From Candidatus Finniella inopinata (GTDB taxonomy: Bacteria > Pseudomonadota > Alphaproteobacteria > Paracaedibacterales > CAIULA01): 64,000 bases of DNA. Location of the stretch: positions 186,001 through 250,000 of the forward strand of contig NZ_SCFB01000005.1 in the NCBI RefSeq assembly GCF_004210305.1. The letters are read 5' to 3'. Positions 18,019-26,626 of this stretch are shown piece by piece. The first letter of the stretch is position 1; the number at the start of each line of letters is the position of its first letter. The notes under the pieces are model-generated. The model had not been told where the DNA came from, did no database searches, and saw only the letters and a list, made by a program, of their open reading frames with translations. The position numbers and the translations under genes are program-made.

Positions 18019-21000
18019 ATGCAAAATAGTGCTGCAGATTTGCAAACAAATCATGACGTCGGTCAATTACCTTTTGTTATTGAAGGCATAAAATTCACCA
18101 ATCGTGAAGTTGATATTATTGCATGCATTGTTAACGTGCGTGGCAGCAGTAAAATGGCTTCACTCTTATCCATCTCGCCCAGGACATGTGAGACGCATAT
18201 TTTAAACATTATGCGCAAGATAAGCTGTAACTCGCGAGAAGGAATCGTCGATTTTGTAGAAAAAACTTCTTACTCTTTTGTCCTTAACAAACACTACCAA
18301 AGTTTACTTGCACAATTCGATTTTGGGAAAAAACTTAACTCTCTAGTAGCATACGGTAAATCCATCACGTGCCATATTGTTCACGTCTCATCTAAAAATA
18401 AAAACGATGTGAATTTTGCGGATGACCTTACCATTCATCTTAAACTTTGTGGCATTCAGGTAATTGTTCACGACGGGTATGAGAAGTCTGTTGCACCAGA
18501 ATCAAATGAGCATGTTATTTACCTGATATCAAAAGTGGAAGAGCAGCACTTTAAGAAAAAGCAAAAAGATTTTTTTGAGTCTCAGAAAAGTAAGTTTTTA
18601 AAAAATGAAAACCTTTTCACATTACTATTAATCGATCAGATTTCTGAACAACTTCCCTGCGAATTTAATAAATGCATCTTGCGAAAAACAATGTTGAATT
18701 TCCAAGAGTTGTTTTCCGCTGTATTGAAAAGAATTTTCTGGGATAAAAATTTTGACAAAACTCTCCTAGAATTTCAAAAAAAATCGATCCTTGAATCTGA
18801 CCACCAGCAATGGCCACAAAACCTTTTAGCAACACAAAAAGAAACTTTGGGTTTCGACTGGAAAAATATTCTGAGAACAAAAAAGTACCCCATAGGCTTT
18901 GCTGCGATTTTTGGTGTTGTCATCACCTTCACTATTATTGATAAATTACCGAAAAGTAAGAAAGCTCCAATAGTTCAAGGGGCGAAAGCTGATTTGCTGG
19001 TTCCGGTTGAATCAGTTCTTTTAAATCGTTCGGACTTGTTGTTGCAAATAGATAATAAGTTACAAGGAAAAGAAGGCATTCAGGCAGTGGCCTTAGTCAG
19101 CATTGGTGGGGCTGGAAAAACAACCCTTGCTAGGCTTTATGCCAAACAAAAAAAAGCATATTTAGTTTGGGAAATTAATGCAGAAACAAAAGAGGGACTT
19201 GTCAGTTCTTTCGAACTACTTGCCCAAACCCTTTGTAAAACTCAAGAAGATCAAGTGGCTTTAGAAGAAAATCAAAAGATCAAAAATCCTGCCATAAGAG
19301 ATGAGAGGATTCTTTTGTTTGTGAAAGATAAATTGAAGGCCCTTAATAATTGGCTTTTGATTTACGATAACGTGGAGAAATTTGCAAATATACAAAAATG
19401 GTTTCCTTGTGATCCAACCAGTTGGGGCAATGGAAGGGTTATTGTCACAACAAGAGATAGCAATTTACAAAACAATGTGCATATTAATGGAGCCATCCAG
19501 GTAGGAGAATTAACACCAGCAGAGAAATTGCACCTTTTCATGAAAATCATGAAAGATGTCAGCCCTTCCAAGGCAAGTGAAGAGCAAAAGAATGCCGCGG
19601 ATAAATTCTTGGCGCATATCCCCCCCTTTCCGCTGGATGTGTCTGTGACTGCCTATTATTTAAAAACAACTAACTTGTCTTATGACAAGTATCTGGATTG
19701 TTTGAAAGGGCGTAATAAAGATTTCACAAGCACCCAAGAGGCTATTTTAAAAGAAGTGAGCGATTATACAAAAACACGCCACGAGATTATTACATTATCC
19801 TTAAAAAAACTTATTGAAACACATAAAGATTTTGCTGACTTATTGCTGCTCATTAGTTTGCTGGATTCACAAAACATTCCAAGGGATTTATTAGAAAGTT
19901 TTAAAAGCACAGCTGTCATCGACAATTTTATTCACCATTTGAAAAAGCATTCTTTGATCGCTAATCAACCTGATATCTTTTCTTCTGTTTCAACGTTATC
20001 AATCCATCGAAGCACTCAAGAAAGTATTTTGGACTATTTTTTAAGCGATTTGAATTTAGAAAACAATCCCCAATTGATGCTAAGAATTGCCAACACTATC
20101 GCTCAATACGCTGCTGAAGCGATGGAAAAAGACGATATCCCAAGGGTTAGGCTTTTGGCAAACCATTGCGAAAAATTTTTAAGCCACGATTCTTTGTTAA
20201 CAGGCGCAAGCTCTGGGGTCGTTCAAGGGAAATTAGGTGTTATTTATTCGTATCTTAGCAATTGCTTGAAAGCTCAGGAATTTCTCTCAAAGAGTTATGA
20301 TAACTTAAATAAATATTACCCCAATAACTATGAGGGTATCGCCGAAGTTCTTGTCCGCCTGGGTGAAGCCCATACGGATATAGGCGACCATGAAAAGCCA
20401 GAATCATTCCTTGAACAAAGCCTGCTGATTTACAAAAAATACTGTCCTGACAAACCCTCGAAAATTGCTTCAACCTTAGTGTCTTTGGGGCGTGTTTACA
20501 GACTGATCGGCTGTTATGAAAAAGCCAGAGATCGTCTAGAGGAAGCTTTGTCCATCTATAGAGAACATTTTTCTGAAGATTACCCAAGCGTCGTTTGGGC
20601 ATTAGCACAGCTGGGGGATACCTATAGAAATTTGAATGATTACCAAAAAGCTGAAAATTTATTTGAAGAAGCGATGATCATTTGCAAACAGAAAATTCCA
20701 AAAAATTATTTTAAGTTTTGTGCCGTATCCTTACATTTGGGTAAACTTTACAGGGATATAGGACGTTATGAAAAAGCCATAGAACTGTTTGAGAAATCCC
20801 TGGAGATTTGCGAGAAATACCTTCCAACAGACAGCAGCACTCTTGCATCCCATGTTGGTAACCTGGGTATTCTCTATCGCGAAATGGGACAATATGAAAA
20901 AGCGAAAGAGTTTCTTGAAAGAGCCTTGTTGATCTATAAAAATTGCCTTCTTGAAAACAATCAGTCTAACGCCTGGCTTTTGGGCCATTTAGGGAATATT

Positions 21001-21681
21001 CATGGCAAGATGGGGGACCTTGATAAATCGAAGGAGTGTTTCGAAAAAGCATTGTTCATCTGCCAGAAGTGTTTACCTGTGCATAACCCTAACTTGGGGT
21101 GGCTTCTCGGGCACCTGGGAAATACTTACAGGAAATTAGGCGATCATCAAAAGGCAATAGATCTGCTTGAACGAAGCCTGGTAGCCTATGAAAAATGTCT
21201 TCCCAAAGACCATGTTTATGTTGGTACAAGTTTTATCCGCTTAGCCAATGTATATTGGGACTTGGGGGTTTACGAAAAAACGCAACATTTTCTTGAAGAG
21301 ACTCTTTCCATTTTTGAGAAACGCTATGGTCAATATCATCTTAGAACAGGACACGCCTTAAAATGCTTGGGTCGAGTGCATCTGATGCAGGGAAACCTAG
21401 AAAAGGCTGAAAATTATCTTGGAAAAGCTTGGGCGATTTTTCAGTCGTATAAATATGTGGAGAGATACTCTGTTCTGGAAGACCAAGCCGATCTTTTCCT
21501 TAAAAAAAGTGAAAGTACGGATAAAAAAAATGAAAAGGAAGAATTCAATGAACGGGCAGTTAGTTTATTAAAGCAAGCCTTGGAAATTTTAAATACCCTT
21601 ACTGTAAAGAATTCAACAGATCATTTACGAAGAATCAAATCTAAGTTGAGTAGAATCCCTTATGAACATAAAATAGGGTAG
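18019..21681 (+). CDS. LuxR-type HTH / NB-ARC (STAND) ATPase / TPR protein
   Basis: A 1220-residue multidomain protein. Residues about 15-75 form a LuxR/GerE helix-turn-helix (FTNREVDIIA ... LLSISPRTCETHILNIMRKI). Residues 110-285 are unassigned. A hydrophobic stretch lies near 291-310. An NB-ARC-type NTPase follows (about 330-680): Walker A IGGAGKTTLA with K367, Walker B WLLIYDN with D450, a sensor VIVTTRD and an MHD-like LSIHRS. From about 735 to 1155 there are ten 42-residue kinesin-light-chain-like TPR units (LGxxYRxxGxYEKAxxxxEEAL). STAND proteins of this build act as ligand-sensing switches; the HTH suggests transcription control. It is single, not in an operon, between engB and an exported kinase-like gene. 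Confidence 0.85.
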   Translation: MQNSAADLQTNHDVGQLPFVIEGIKFTNREVDIIACIVNVRGSSKMASLLSISPRTCETHILNIMRKISCNSREGIVDFVEKTSYSFVLNKHYQSLLAQFDFGKKLNSLVAYGKSITCHIVHVSSKNKNDVNFADDLTIHLKLCGIQVIVHDGYEKSVAPESNEHVIYLISKVEEQHFKKKQKDFFESQKSKFLKNENLFTLLLIDQISEQLPCEFNKCILRKTMLNFQELFSAVLKRIFWDKNFDKTLLEFQKKSILESDHQQWPQNLLATQKETLGFDWKNILRTKKYPIGFAAIFGVVITFTIIDKLPKSKKAPIVQGAKADLLVPVESVLLNRSDLLLQIDNKLQGKEGIQAVALVSIGGAGKTTLARLYAKQKKAYLVWEINAETKEGLVSSFELLAQTLCKTQEDQVALEENQKIKNPAIRDERILLFVKDKLKALNNWLLIYDNVEKFANIQKWFPCDPTSWGNGRVIVTTRDSNLQNNVHINGAIQVGELTPAEKLHLFMKIMKDVSPSKASEEQKNAADKFLAHIPPFPLDVSVTAYYLKTTNLSYDKYLDCLKGRNKDFTSTQEAILKEVSDYTKTRHEIITLSLKKLIETHKDFADLLLLISLLDSQNIPRDLLESFKSTAVIDNFIHHLKKHSLIANQPDIFSSVSTLSIHRSTQESILDYFLSDLNLENNPQLMLRIANTIAQYAAEAMEKDDIPRVRLLANHCEKFLSHDSLLTGASSGVVQGKLGVIYSYLSNCLKAQEFLSKSYDNLNKYYPNNYEGIAEVLVRLGEAHTDIGDHEKPESFLEQSLLIYKKYCPDKPSKIASTLVSLGRVYRLIGCYEKARDRLEEALSIYREHFSEDYPSVVWALAQLGDTYRNLNDYQKAENLFEEAMIICKQKIPKNYFKFCAVSLHLGKLYRDIGRYEKAIELFEKSLEICEKYLPTDSSTLASHVGNLGILYREMGQYEKAKEFLERALLIYKNCLLENNQSNAWLLGHLGNIHGKMGDLDKSKECFEKALFICQKCLPVHNPNLGWLLGHLGNTYRKLGDHQKAIDLLERSLVAYEKCLPKDHVYVGTSFIRLANVYWDLGVYEKTQHFLEETLSIFEKRYGQYHLRTGHALKCLGRVHLMQGNLEKAENYLGKAWAIFQSYKYVERYSVLEDQADLFLKKSESTDKKNEKEEFNERAVSLLKQALEILNTLTVKNSTDHLRRIKSKLSRIPYEHKIG

Positions 21682-21722
21682 AATGAGCAAGTTGGTATCA
21701 ACATATCCTCTCGCTCAAGCTC

Positions 21723-22667
21723 TTATCTTTGCGCTAATGTACCAAAATCAATCAAAACAGCACGCTTGTAATCGTTGGTAATCAGTATATTTTCTTGATC
21801 ATTTTCTCGTTCTGTGTCGACTCCACACTCAGCCATATACCTTGTAGCGTCCTTAATTTGTTGATTCAGCTGATCTGTCAGGTTCTTGCCAGACTTAAGA
21901 TACTGTCCTAAGATTTCCCCATCTATGTATTCCATAATAAGCCATTCATATCCCCACTTTTTCCCAACACCATAATATTTGGGGAAATTGAGATGGCCTT
22001 TTCCGTCGGCACCTTGTAATTTTTCGTACATGTCGGCCTCTCTGTCTGATGGGGTTGAGAGGATCTTAATGAGTCTTTTCTCCTCAGTCCCAGCTTCCTT
22101 TGCTAAAAAGACCCAACCGTAAGACCCTTGTCGGGGAAGAAGTTTTTCAATAACGTAATTCTTACCATTTAGATTGTAAGGTTCAGATTTATTTTTAAGA
22201 ACCCATTCAGCCACTTTAAATTTATATGCTTGGGGGACTGCGTCAGAATCAAAAGGAACAGCTATGTCGAATCTATCCTGAACACCAGGAGTCTTTAAAA
22301 CATCCTCGATTGTTTTGCCAGCATTTATTTCATCTTGTTGAAGCCTCAAAATAAAAGATCTATAACTCCTATTTCCATCTTCATCCTCGTAGGCCTCACA
22401 TACCAAAGGAAAATCTTTGTAATCAGTACTTTCTTTGAAAGTCTTTCTAAGTTTATTGATAGCGTTTTGAATCGCTTCGTTTTTGACCTTATGCGGTTGT
22501 TCTTCTTTAATTCCTGGATTTTCTGGAACCTCCACCAAGGCTTCATGTTTACTTAAAACTTGAACCTTTAACTTTGAAGAAGTAGCAGGTGGTTCCAAAT
22601 GACCAGCATCTGAAGCTATCACCTGCGACGACAAAAAAATGAGGACGATCATAAAATATTTGAACAA
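21723..22667 (-). CDS. Exported protein with a truncated protein-kinase-like fold
   Basis: The TTG at 22667 is chosen as start because AGGAG (22680-22676) precedes it by eight bases; this gives a 314-residue protein with a signal peptide ending IFLSSQVIASDA. An unassigned region (about 25-165) is followed by kinase-like motifs: glycine loop RQGSYGWVFLA, lysine in RLIKIL, a helix-C glutamate in READMYEKL, hinge LIMEYIDGE, and IDFG. The catalytic-loop HRD is replaced by ERE (ERENDQENILI), although the metal-binding Asn remains. The protein stops six residues after DFG, so the rest of a kinase C-lobe is missing. It may be an atypical kinase, a pseudokinase or a truncated gene. Being exported, it could be a host-directed effector. 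Confidence 0.6.
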   Translation of the reverse strand: MFKYFMIVLIFLSSQVIASDAGHLEPPATSSKLKVQVLSKHEALVEVPENPGIKEEQPHKVKNEAIQNAINKLRKTFKESTDYKDFPLVCEAYEDEDGNRSYRSFILRLQQDEINAGKTIEDVLKTPGVQDRFDIAVPFDSDAVPQAYKFKVAEWVLKNKSEPYNLNGKNYVIEKLLPRQGSYGWVFLAKEAGTEEKRLIKILSTPSDREADMYEKLQGADGKGHLNFPKYYGVGKKWGYEWLIMEYIDGEILGQYLKSGKNLTDQLNQQIKDATRYMAECGVDTERENDQENILITNDYKRAVLIDFGTLAQR

Positions 22668-22755
22668 CTTTAAAACTCCTTTAGTGAAATGATGTAAGGC
22701 TATATTATAGGATTTAGGGCCCATAAAAAATACAGAAACTCTTTGAAAGAGATAA

Positions 22756-24123
22756 ATGACGTTTGATCAATCTTTACCGGGGCAACCCACACCAAAATCA
22801 GTTGCCATAACAGAAAATATCGAAACGGTTGTCATTCACATTGGCCTTCGCCACAGGCCATCCATGGGTCAACCTGATCGCACCCAAGAGGCAGCTTTGG
22901 AAGAAGCTGTTGGTCTGGCCGAGGCGATTAATCTAAAAGTTGTTTATAGGCAAAGTTTTGCCCTTAATAAAATCTCACCAGCGACGTTATTGGGCAAAGG
23001 GAATGTTGAGAATATTCAACAAATTATACAGGCCTTGGCCGTCAAATTGGTCGTTATGGATGGGACGTTGTCACCCGTTCAACAACGCAACCTGGAGCAG
23101 GCATGGAAATGCAAAGTTATTGATCGAACGGGGTTAATTTTAGAAATTTTTGGCGCCCGTGCGCGCACTTCAGAAGGGGGATTGCAGGTAGAATTAGCAG
23201 CCCTGAAGCACCAACGAAGCCGCCTGGTTCGGTCATGGACACACCTGGAACGCCAGCGGGGTGGGTTCGGTTTTATAGGGGGCCCTGGAGAGACTCAACT
23301 TGAACTTGATCGGCGTATGATTGATCAACGAATCATGAAATTGGAAAAAGAACTTATTAATGTCACCAAGATGCGTGGGTTGCATCGAAAGGCACGTCAG
23401 CGTCAATCAATACCTGTGATTGCTTTGGTGGGGTATACAAACGCCGGAAAATCCACCCTTTTTAATCGGTTGACCCAATCGAATGTCTTTGCCGAAAATC
23501 TGTTATTTGCCACCCTTGACCCAACCATGCGGCGGTGCGAAATTATTAATCCTGCAACAAAGGGCAAACAGGAGGTTATTTTTTCCGACACGGTGGGGTT
23601 CATCTCTAATCTGCCGACCCAACTTATTGCGGCTTTTCGAGCCACGTTGGAGGAGGTTTGTACAGCTGATCTTATTCTTCATGTAAGGGATGCAGCTCAT
23701 CCAGACGCGAAAGCTCAGGCCCAAGATGTGGAAAAAATTCTGCATGAGCTGAATATTGTTGATCGGCAACCCGATGACGCCCCTTTGATAGTTGACGTTT
23801 ACAACAAGATAGATTTGTTATCAGCAGAAGAGCGTTTTGTTCTGTTGAATCAGGTTAGTCGACGCCCCAATGCAGTGGCTATCTCAGCGCAAAACGGCGA
23901 GGGTATTGAAACCCTTCTTCAATGGATTTATAACCGTTTTCAAAACAAAGGGGCATTTGTGCAAACCCTTGTTTTAAAAAATGACGAAGGGGCGGCCCTG
24001 GCGTGGTGCTATCAACAAGGTTTGGTGTTAGAGCGTTATGATGATGAAACAACTGGCCAAATCGACTTGAAACTTTTTTTAACAGCCTCGCAATTAGATT
24101 ATTTGCGGAAGATTATTTTTTAA
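22756..24123 (+). CDS. hflX: GTPase HflX
   Basis: A 455-residue GTPase that splits stalled or hibernating ribosomes after stress. The N-terminal HflX domain contains LLGKGNVENI and the conserved GRPGETQ-like GGPGETQLELDRRMI segment with its glycine-rich linker. The G domain has G1 VGYTNAGKSTLFN, G3 DTVGFI and G4 NKIDLL. Unlike in many proteobacteria, hfq is not immediately upstream; the exported kinase-like gene diverges there instead. Length is normal. Confidence 0.96.
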   Translation: MTFDQSLPGQPTPKSVAITENIETVVIHIGLRHRPSMGQPDRTQEAALEEAVGLAEAINLKVVYRQSFALNKISPATLLGKGNVENIQQIIQALAVKLVVMDGTLSPVQQRNLEQAWKCKVIDRTGLILEIFGARARTSEGGLQVELAALKHQRSRLVRSWTHLERQRGGFGFIGGPGETQLELDRRMIDQRIMKLEKELINVTKMRGLHRKARQRQSIPVIALVGYTNAGKSTLFNRLTQSNVFAENLLFATLDPTMRRCEIINPATKGKQEVIFSDTVGFISNLPTQLIAAFRATLEEVCTADLILHVRDAAHPDAKAQAQDVEKILHELNIVDRQPDDAPLIVDVYNKIDLLSAEERFVLLNQVSRRPNAVAISAQNGEGIETLLQWIYNRFQNKGAFVQTLVLKNDEGAALAWCYQQGLVLERYDDETTGQIDLKLFLTASQLDYLRKIIF

Positions 24124-24210
24124 ATATAAATTCATTCCTCTTAAGAAATTAACGAATAATTAATCATTATCCATTATGGTTTGTGTAATAACTAAATGGA
24201 TGGGTGTAAT

Positions 24211-26262
24211 ATGATTATATTATTCGTTAAATTATTGGTTATAGGGACGGTGGTTATTACAAGTCAGGTACTGGCCTCGGTCACAATCAACGAGGATTTT
24301 GAGGAGCCCTTGAGAGTTCTTGCTACGCGTCTGACAGAATCCAAGGTGAAGACGGCCAACCGCATCGTTAACAGACTTCCAAAAAGCGAACGTCGCCATT
24401 TCATTGAACAAGTTTTAAAACTAAACCAAAGAAGCCCGGAAGGTTCTGTGGGATTAGAAACTCTGGATATTCTTTGCAAAACCCAGTTCCATGAAAGAGA
24501 AGATGCCGTGAATCAGTATTTACGGTTGATGGATGCAGACTCAACGGCCAGCAAACCTTTGGCGAAATCTTTCCAAATTATTACCAAACTACAAACTGAT
24601 CATCGATCCCTTTTTGTGGATAAAGTTCTTCAGTTGACCAGACCAACAATGACGCTGGTGCAACAATTTACCATTATGTCTGTTTTGCATAATGTTCTGT
24701 CCCCTGAACGGGATGAATTCATTGCGCAAACGTTGCGCCTTGTGACACCTGACGATACAAATTATGTAGAAGTTTTGAATATTATTCAGGCTCTTGCCCG
24801 TCTTGATTCCCTTGTTCGCGCACCGTTTGTTGATTCAATTTTGAACAGCGGTACCACGGACGCAAACCAAAGATTAGATCTTATACGCACTTCAATCGAA
24901 AGTTGGATAGATACCATGCGGGGGTTCAGGGAGGTTTTGGATGAAATGCAGGGGGAATATGGTAATCAGAATATTTTTGGCCTACGTAATCAGACCGTTC
25001 ATGATAAAGCCTACGAATCGTCGATTGATGAAGCTGTTGTAAAGTTGTCGGCCCGCTATTCTCGTTTTGCACAAGATTTGGAAACGCTGCTATGCGCGCA
25101 TTTAGAGAAGATTGAGGACCTGGAGTCCAAAAAACTACTTTCAGAAACAGAGGCGCAGGTTGTTCGTTACTTTTTCAGTTCTGGAATTGAAAGACTCTCA
25201 GCGGATCGGCATGGCAAGGTTACACAATACTTGAACCTTTCTTGGCACGCCTTAGGTGATAAAGCCGTTTCTAAAAGCTTTGGCCTTGAAGCAGCTTTTA
25301 ACGATAAAGATGTTGATGACCGCATCGCAGGTTGGTTAAGGGCTGGCCCCATGGATGCTCAGCTAGCCTATCTATTAGATAATTTGGGTGGTCGATTTAA
25401 AACCAAATGCATATTACTAGAAGCAGTTTCCAAAGAGGATGCGCTGATGACCGCTGGTGAGTCCTGCATTGGGGGAAGCTATAATCGCCTGATCGATGGG
25501 CTTAATTGTATTGACCCGGATGTTGTGCTGGCTGTGGGTGAAGGAAACAAAAAGAATATTGAGCTGATGGCAAGGACCCAATTCTTGCGCAATCAGGCTG
25601 TAAAGTTTCTTGCCCAAAGGTATGAAGAAGAGCCCGATTTGTTTAGCACCCTGGATGTGCTGAAACAAAAAACTTCCCAGTACCTGCTGGATTCTTTGAA
25701 AACCGAAGTTGGAACAACCTACCCTGATGTAACCATGGCCATGGTTGAACAAGAAATAGGATGCTACTTCGAAGGATATTTTGAAGAAGACCTTAATAAG
25801 GTAACACCTCTTCGATCGGTACAAGATTATGTGAATAATTGGGAGGAGGGGCTGTTAAGAGATTTGCAAACCTGGATTGAAGCCAATCCATCCTTATCCT
25901 TCGAGATGATCTTAAGCGGGGCCAAAGAACAAACAACGATCCTTTTAAACAGCAAGTTAGCTGCCCTTAAAGGTTCCATTCCAGAACGGTCTAAAAGGGA
26001 CCTTATCGACCATTCAATCACCATAGCGAAAATGAAGGTTTCTCGGCATTATACTGGTGTGTTCCAAACCATTGCATCAGCTGTTCTTGATCAGGTGCCA
26101 ACGGGCCCAACCAGTTCTTTTGCCATGAAGTATTTGGTCGATTTGGTTCTGAAAGAATTGAGGAAGTCCCAGGCTGACCCAGAACAGTATCGCACGGCAA
26201 TTGCCAGCGCTATCCGAGGTGATGAGAAATTGAACGCCGCTGTTAATGCAAAAGTGGTTTAG
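24211..26262 (+). CDS. Large exported helical protein of unknown function
   Basis: A 683-residue protein that I do not recognise. ATG 24211 is preferred to the in-frame ATG at 24196, since GGATGGG lies between them and the later start gives a clean signal peptide (MIILFVKLLVIGTVVITSQV, cut near LASV). The first about 200 residues show four degenerate repeats of about 40 residues built on FIEQVLKLNQ, FVDKVLQLTR, FIAQTLRLVT and FVDSILNSG, suggesting an alpha-solenoid. A second part has CIGGSYNRLIDGL around residue 430, a cysteine-containing block that looks conserved. It is probably periplasmic or secreted. It converges with ybaB and shares a terminator with it. Confidence 0.6.
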   Translation: MIILFVKLLVIGTVVITSQVLASVTINEDFEEPLRVLATRLTESKVKTANRIVNRLPKSERRHFIEQVLKLNQRSPEGSVGLETLDILCKTQFHEREDAVNQYLRLMDADSTASKPLAKSFQIITKLQTDHRSLFVDKVLQLTRPTMTLVQQFTIMSVLHNVLSPERDEFIAQTLRLVTPDDTNYVEVLNIIQALARLDSLVRAPFVDSILNSGTTDANQRLDLIRTSIESWIDTMRGFREVLDEMQGEYGNQNIFGLRNQTVHDKAYESSIDEAVVKLSARYSRFAQDLETLLCAHLEKIEDLESKKLLSETEAQVVRYFFSSGIERLSADRHGKVTQYLNLSWHALGDKAVSKSFGLEAAFNDKDVDDRIAGWLRAGPMDAQLAYLLDNLGGRFKTKCILLEAVSKEDALMTAGESCIGGSYNRLIDGLNCIDPDVVLAVGEGNKKNIELMARTQFLRNQAVKFLAQRYEEEPDLFSTLDVLKQKTSQYLLDSLKTEVGTTYPDVTMAMVEQEIGCYFEGYFEEDLNKVTPLRSVQDYVNNWEEGLLRDLQTWIEANPSLSFEMILSGAKEQTTILLNSKLAALKGSIPERSKRDLIDHSITIAKMKVSRHYTGVFQTIASAVLDQVPTGPTSSFAMKYLVDLVLKELRKSQADPEQYRTAIASAIRGDEKLNAAVNAKVV

Positions 26263-26268
26263 ATTTTT

Positions 26269-26299
26269 ATGAAACTGTCCTTTAAAAAGGCAGTTTCAT
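26269..26299. terminator. Bidirectional terminator between converging genes
   Basis: ATGAAACTG (26269-26277) and CAGTTTCAT (26291-26299) are exact inverse complements and extend into CCTTT/AAAGG with one bulge, giving about a 13-bp stem. T- or A-runs lie on both sides. The right arm encodes the last residues of ybaB. Confidence 0.65.
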
Positions 26300-26605
26300 T
26301 CCGCCTGGAAGATTAAGGCCACCCGTCAGTTTTGACATTTCCTCTTGGGTTTGTGCCTCGGCCTTGGTTTTTGCATCGTGGCAAGCCGCAACAATCAAAT
26401 CTTCCAAAATTTCCACCTCTTTGGGGTCAATCAATGCAGGGTCAATTTTAATCCGTTTCAGATCACCCTTACCATTCACGGTCACCTGAATCATACCACC
26501 GCCAGCATTGCCGGAAACTTCGACCTCTTCCATGCGTTTTTGCATTTCGCCCATTTGGGCCTGCAACTGTTGGGCTTGCTTTAACATTTGATTTAAATTT
26601 TTCAT
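26282..26605 (-). CDS. ybaB: YbaB/EbfC family nucleoid-associated protein
   Basis: A 107-residue dimeric DNA-binding protein. The N-terminal coiled part (LNQMLKQAQQLQAQMGEMQ) and the core VSGNAGGGMIQVTVNGKGDL match the family, and the Gly-rich tail LNLPGGMKLPF is typical. It follows dnaX by 21 bases in the same direction, the conserved dnaX-ybaB order; the usual next gene recR is not present here. Confidence 0.95.
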   Translation of the reverse strand: MKNLNQMLKQAQQLQAQMGEMQKRMEEVEVSGNAGGGMIQVTVNGKGDLKRIKIDPALIDPKEVEILEDLIVAACHDAKTKAEAQTQEEMSKLTGGLNLPGGMKLPF

Positions 26606-26626
26606 AAATTTACTCGCTTAATAAGT

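Noticed and set aside
18019..22724. The STAND and kinase-like genes as one defence system
   Set aside because: They converge, are not in one operon, and the kinase-like protein has a signal peptide, so joint action in the cytoplasm is unlikely.
25480..25520. CIGGSYNRLIDGL block as an E3-ligase (NEL) active site
   Set aside because: Only the cysteine is suggestive; the surrounding NEL consensus and leucine-rich repeats are not visible.
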